A DNA stretch of 64,000 bases, taken from the NCBI RefSeq assembly GCF_023228165.1, contig NZ_JALOBS010000007.1, positions 62,001 through 126,000 of the forward strand, written 5' to 3'. This DNA is from Methylomonas sp. GTDB taxonomy: Bacteria > Pseudomonadota > Gammaproteobacteria > Methylococcales > Methylomonadaceae. Shown piece by piece: positions 61,385 to 64,000 of this stretch; within the stretch, counting starts at the first letter, position 1; the number at the start of each line of letters is the position of its first letter. Under the pieces are notes generated by a model. The model searched no databases. It was not told the DNA's origin and saw nothing but the letters and a program-made list of their open reading frames with translations. The position numbers and the translations under genes were made by a program.

Positions 61385-64000
61385 ATGAGTCAGTTGCATT
61401 TTGATGACAACAACCCCCTGAACGCTTATTTGGTAAAAGAAGGGCTTATCGAGCGTTTGATCGGGAGCGATAAAAAAGTAACCTGGATTTGGGGCGAGAC
61501 GGGGTCCGGCAAAACCGTGCTGGGTTCGATGATTTTCGCCAGATTGGCCGGACATTGCGTCTGGTTGCAAACCCCGGAGCATGACGCGGAAGCCGGGGTT
61601 ATCCTGCAACAATGCAAAACCCTGTTACAAAATCGCGCGGCGGAAACACCCTTACATTTTTTTCTGGATAACGCCCATAGGCTTCAAGCAGGTCTGGCCG
61701 AGCTTTGCCATTGGGTTGCCGAGTCGGCCGACGGGCACGTCAGGTTGTTCGTGATATCCCAAAACCCCATCAGCGCGGACTATTCGGCACTGGTCGTTCG
61801 CGAGGCGGTCGAGGAAATGCCGCCGTCGCTGCTGCACTTTACGTTGAATGACAGTATCACCTTGTGCAAACAACACGGTAAAGTCGTCGACGAAGAACTG
61901 ATCCGAATTCATCAAACCTACAACGGTTTGCCGCTGGCGATTGCCAGCAGCTTGTTGACCTCTAAGGACAATAAAGTCGCACTGCCAGAAGAGAGCTTTC
62001 TGCGCGCCGCGCGGTGGGAAGAGCAACAGGGCCACACCCTACCCGCCTTGGCGCTATATCTGAAAGCGAAGCGCTTGGATTATTTTGCCCAGCTATTCCT
62101 CGGCAATGCCAGACACTGGTTTGCCTCAGGCCACCGGGACAAGATCGGCGATGTACTGAGCCTGGTTTCGGAGGCGGAAAAAGACCAGTATCCCTGGTGT
62201 TGGGTATGGGAAAGCCTGCTGGTATTGCCCACGCAGCCGGACGCTGCCCGGCAGCTGGTAGAACATGCTTATGCACTGTTCAAAAAAGACAACGATATCA
62301 CCGGCCGCTATCTGTCCATGTCTCATGCCGTGCTGACCTATCTGGTCAAGTTATCCGACTTTGGCGATATTCGCCGCCTGCTCAATGAATTGGCGCAATT
62401 CGATTCCGACGAGCACTATGCCCTTCTGGATCGCCATGCCCAGGCATCGGTCAGTTACATCATCTTTTTTTGCATGTTTATCGTCATGCCGGAGCATGAA
62501 CATTTATCCCGATGGGAACAGAGAACCCTGTCGGTATTGGTGTCGGAAACCGAAATCGTCCCTAAATTAAAAATGCAGGTTTTGGTGCAAAAGGCTTACC
62601 TATACCGCGGCGATAATTACAAAATTCACCCGTTGGAGACTTTGAAGGAAATCGGCAACGATCAACCCATAGAACCCTACGACATTATCAATTTCAATCT
62701 GGCCCGTATCCAGGAAGGCTGGTGTTTAGGCAGGTTCGACGAGATCAAAGAACTCTACCGGCAATCCATGGCCGTGACGGCGGCCAACAACATGCAGGCC
62801 AACATTGCGCATACCAGCTTGCAAGTCATCATCGCGCTGTTGTTAAACGGCGAACTGGACGAGGCCAAACAGGAAATCTATCGGCTGCTGAATACCGTTC
62901 CGCGCGAAATGACGGCGCTTTTGCATCATCTTTACGCCGTGGAAGCCTGGCGGCAGGTGCTGCTAAAAGAAAACAGCCAAGCAATACTGACGGCGCAGCA
63001 ATGTACCAGCATTAGCCGTGAATCCGGCTGCATTGCTTATATCGGGTTTTCCTATCTGGTTGAAGCCTATACCTTGGCGCTTGCCGAACAAAGGGACAAA
63101 GCCCGCGACAAACTGCGCGAACTCAAACAACACCCGCATTTGGAAGGCTACGCGATTTTTTTCTTTCATACCGACCTACTGGACGCTTATCTGGCTTTCG
63201 CCGACGGCGATATTCCCCAAGCGCGGCTGTTTGCCGCAAGCGCACTGGAATTCGCTGCCCGAAAAAATCTACTGTATTTCATTTGGTCTGTACCCGAGGT
63301 GCTTGCCCTCAGTGTCAGTTTGGCACTGGAAACAGGCTGTCAGGTCGAGTTCTGCAACAAAATCATAGAGCAACTGCGCTTGCCGGCCCCGCCGCATGCC
63401 AAGTCCGAACGGAGCTGGCATTGGCCGGTAAAAATCAGGACGCTGGGCGGCTTCGACAGCAACATCGAAGCGCTGAACAAATCGGGCAAATCCAGACGCA
63501 TACAGTTATCGATTTTGTATTTGGCTATTGCCTACGGCGGCAGCGGCGTGCCGATGGAATTTCTCTGCGACAGCCTGTGGCCGGACGAAGACATCACCAG
63601 CGCCCGCCACAAATTAGACAACACCCTGTACCGATTACGACAAATCCTGGGCAAACAGAGCTTGGTTATCGTCAACAATAAAGTAAAGCTGGATAACACG
63701 GTAACCTGGGTGGACGCCGTCTATCTGGTCGACTTGATCCGCCAATGTAAAAAAGCCCTGCAAAACGGCGCGGACCGGGAACGTCTTAAAACCAATGTGT
63801 TAGAGATGATGGATCTCTATCGAGGCGAATTTCTGGACGGCGTATTGGAATCCCATCATGAACTGTTCAATCATCAGGTCTACGTCTCGAATCAGCTGGT
63901 TACCGTATTAACCTCGGCCCGTCATTTCTTTGCGAAACATGACGACGAGGAAGCCGTAAACACGATTCAACGGCATTTGGAAGGGTTGACGCAGCCGGTA
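61385..64000 (+). CDS. STAND-type ATPase transcription regulator with C-terminal winged helix/BTAD (partial)
   Basis: An open reading frame of at least 872 codons running off the window. The N-terminal ATPase has Walker A GETGSGKT (residues 37-44) and a Walker B-like HFFLDNAH (about 96). A long helical, TPR-like region (about 250-670) follows. Near residue 690 a winged-helix segment appears (SGKSRRIQLSILYLAIAYGG, LCDSLWPDEDITSARHKLDN), then the BTAD-type MMDLYRGEFLDG. Such proteins resemble MalT/SARP regulators. It diverges from the exported Cys-rich and PEP-CTERM genes and could control them. Confidence 0.8.
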   Translation, partial: MSQLHFDDNNPLNAYLVKEGLIERLIGSDKKVTWIWGETGSGKTVLGSMIFARLAGHCVWLQTPEHDAEAGVILQQCKTLLQNRAAETPLHFFLDNAHRLQAGLAELCHWVAESADGHVRLFVISQNPISADYSALVVREAVEEMPPSLLHFTLNDSITLCKQHGKVVDEELIRIHQTYNGLPLAIASSLLTSKDNKVALPEESFLRAARWEEQQGHTLPALALYLKAKRLDYFAQLFLGNARHWFASGHRDKIGDVLSLVSEAEKDQYPWCWVWESLLVLPTQPDAARQLVEHAYALFKKDNDITGRYLSMSHAVLTYLVKLSDFGDIRRLLNELAQFDSDEHYALLDRHAQASVSYIIFFCMFIVMPEHEHLSRWEQRTLSVLVSETEIVPKLKMQVLVQKAYLYRGDNYKIHPLETLKEIGNDQPIEPYDIINFNLARIQEGWCLGRFDEIKELYRQSMAVTAANNMQANIAHTSLQVIIALLLNGELDEAKQEIYRLLNTVPREMTALLHHLYAVEAWRQVLLKENSQAILTAQQCTSISRESGCIAYIGFSYLVEAYTLALAEQRDKARDKLRELKQHPHLEGYAIFFFHTDLLDAYLAFADGDIPQARLFAASALEFAARKNLLYFIWSVPEVLALSVSLALETGCQVEFCNKIIEQLRLPAPPHAKSERSWHWPVKIRTLGGFDSNIEALNKSGKSRRIQLSILYLAIAYGGSGVPMEFLCDSLWPDEDITSARHKLDNTLYRLRQILGKQSLVIVNNKVKLDNTVTWVDAVYLVDLIRQCKKALQNGADRERLKTNVLEMMDLYRGEFLDGVLESHHELFNHQVYVSNQLVTVLTSARHFFAKHDDEEAVNTIQRHLEGLTQPV

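Noticed and set aside
1..64000. tRNA or rRNA genes
   Set aside because: None recognised on either strand by eye; a covariance search could still find one.

Overview
The window is a chromosomal segment of a Gram-negative proteobacterium. Supporting features are Tat and Sec exported c-type cytochromes, a TonB/ExbB/ExbD system, OxyR, GlnE, ErpA, a PEP-CTERM protein and outer-membrane barrel remains. The gene content (N-type ATP synthase, GH57/GlgX glycogen genes, a possible pyrophosphate-linked PEP carboxykinase, an encapsulated-ferritin homologue) would suit a gammaproteobacterial methylotroph or methanotroph. That placement is an inference; no methane or methanol oxidation gene lies in the window.

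Layout. 0-6.7 kb: a 1156-residue enzyme (possible PPi-dependent PEP carboxykinase), a bacteriohemerythrin, a phospholipase-D-like protein, a porin relic and a small basic protein. 6.7-12.9 kb: a glycogen locus, with DUF4912, GH57 branching enzyme and a CBM21-nuclease/phosphatase fusion on the minus strand, diverging from glgX. 13-15.1 kb: three small envelope or hypothetical genes. 15.2-26 kb (minus strand): an N-type F1Fo ATP synthase (atpDCQBE and atpFAG) preceded, in overlapping translational units, by a MscS-type channel and a large membrane AAA+ protein. The operon is interrupted by a small plus-strand gene. 26.4-32.6 kb: a signalling operon (CheB-CheR fusion, PAS histidine kinase, PAS-GGDEF-EAL). 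32.9-45.3 kb: glnE and assorted envelope, hydrolase and housekeeping genes (metallo-beta-lactamase fold, lipoprotein plus permuted-peptidase-like protein, DUF2235 hydrolase, anchored metalloprotease, erpA, exodeoxyribonuclease III, PhnD-like protein).

45.7-49.9 kb is an accessory island: a short integron cassette array on the minus strand without a visible integrase. It holds three cassettes (an SDR, a VOC-fold protein and a HEPN-like protein) with recognisable attC sites. Two attC sites are interrupted by different attC-associated elements: an IS110/IS1111-family insertion sequence with a probable guide (bridge/seek) RNA downstream of its transposase, and a 714-nt group II intron that has lost most of its reverse transcriptase. 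The cassette ends are mutually consistent (each R'' complements the start of its own cassette), which fixes the intron boundaries nearly to the base.

50-56.2 kb is a redox block: an encapsulated-ferritin-like protein with no encapsulin tail, a c-type cytochrome, a Tat-exported metallophosphoesterase, a di-haem MauG/CcpA peroxidase, glutathione reductase, a Prx5-type peroxiredoxin, and divergent oxyR. 56.2-58.9 kb is an iron-uptake operon (Fur-like box, small protein, hemP, tonB, exbB, exbD). 59-64 kb holds secreted proteins (one PEP-CTERM, one 50-residue peptide outside usual gene-length cutoffs) and, running off the window end, a STAND-type ATPase with a C-terminal winged-helix/BTAD output that may regulate them.
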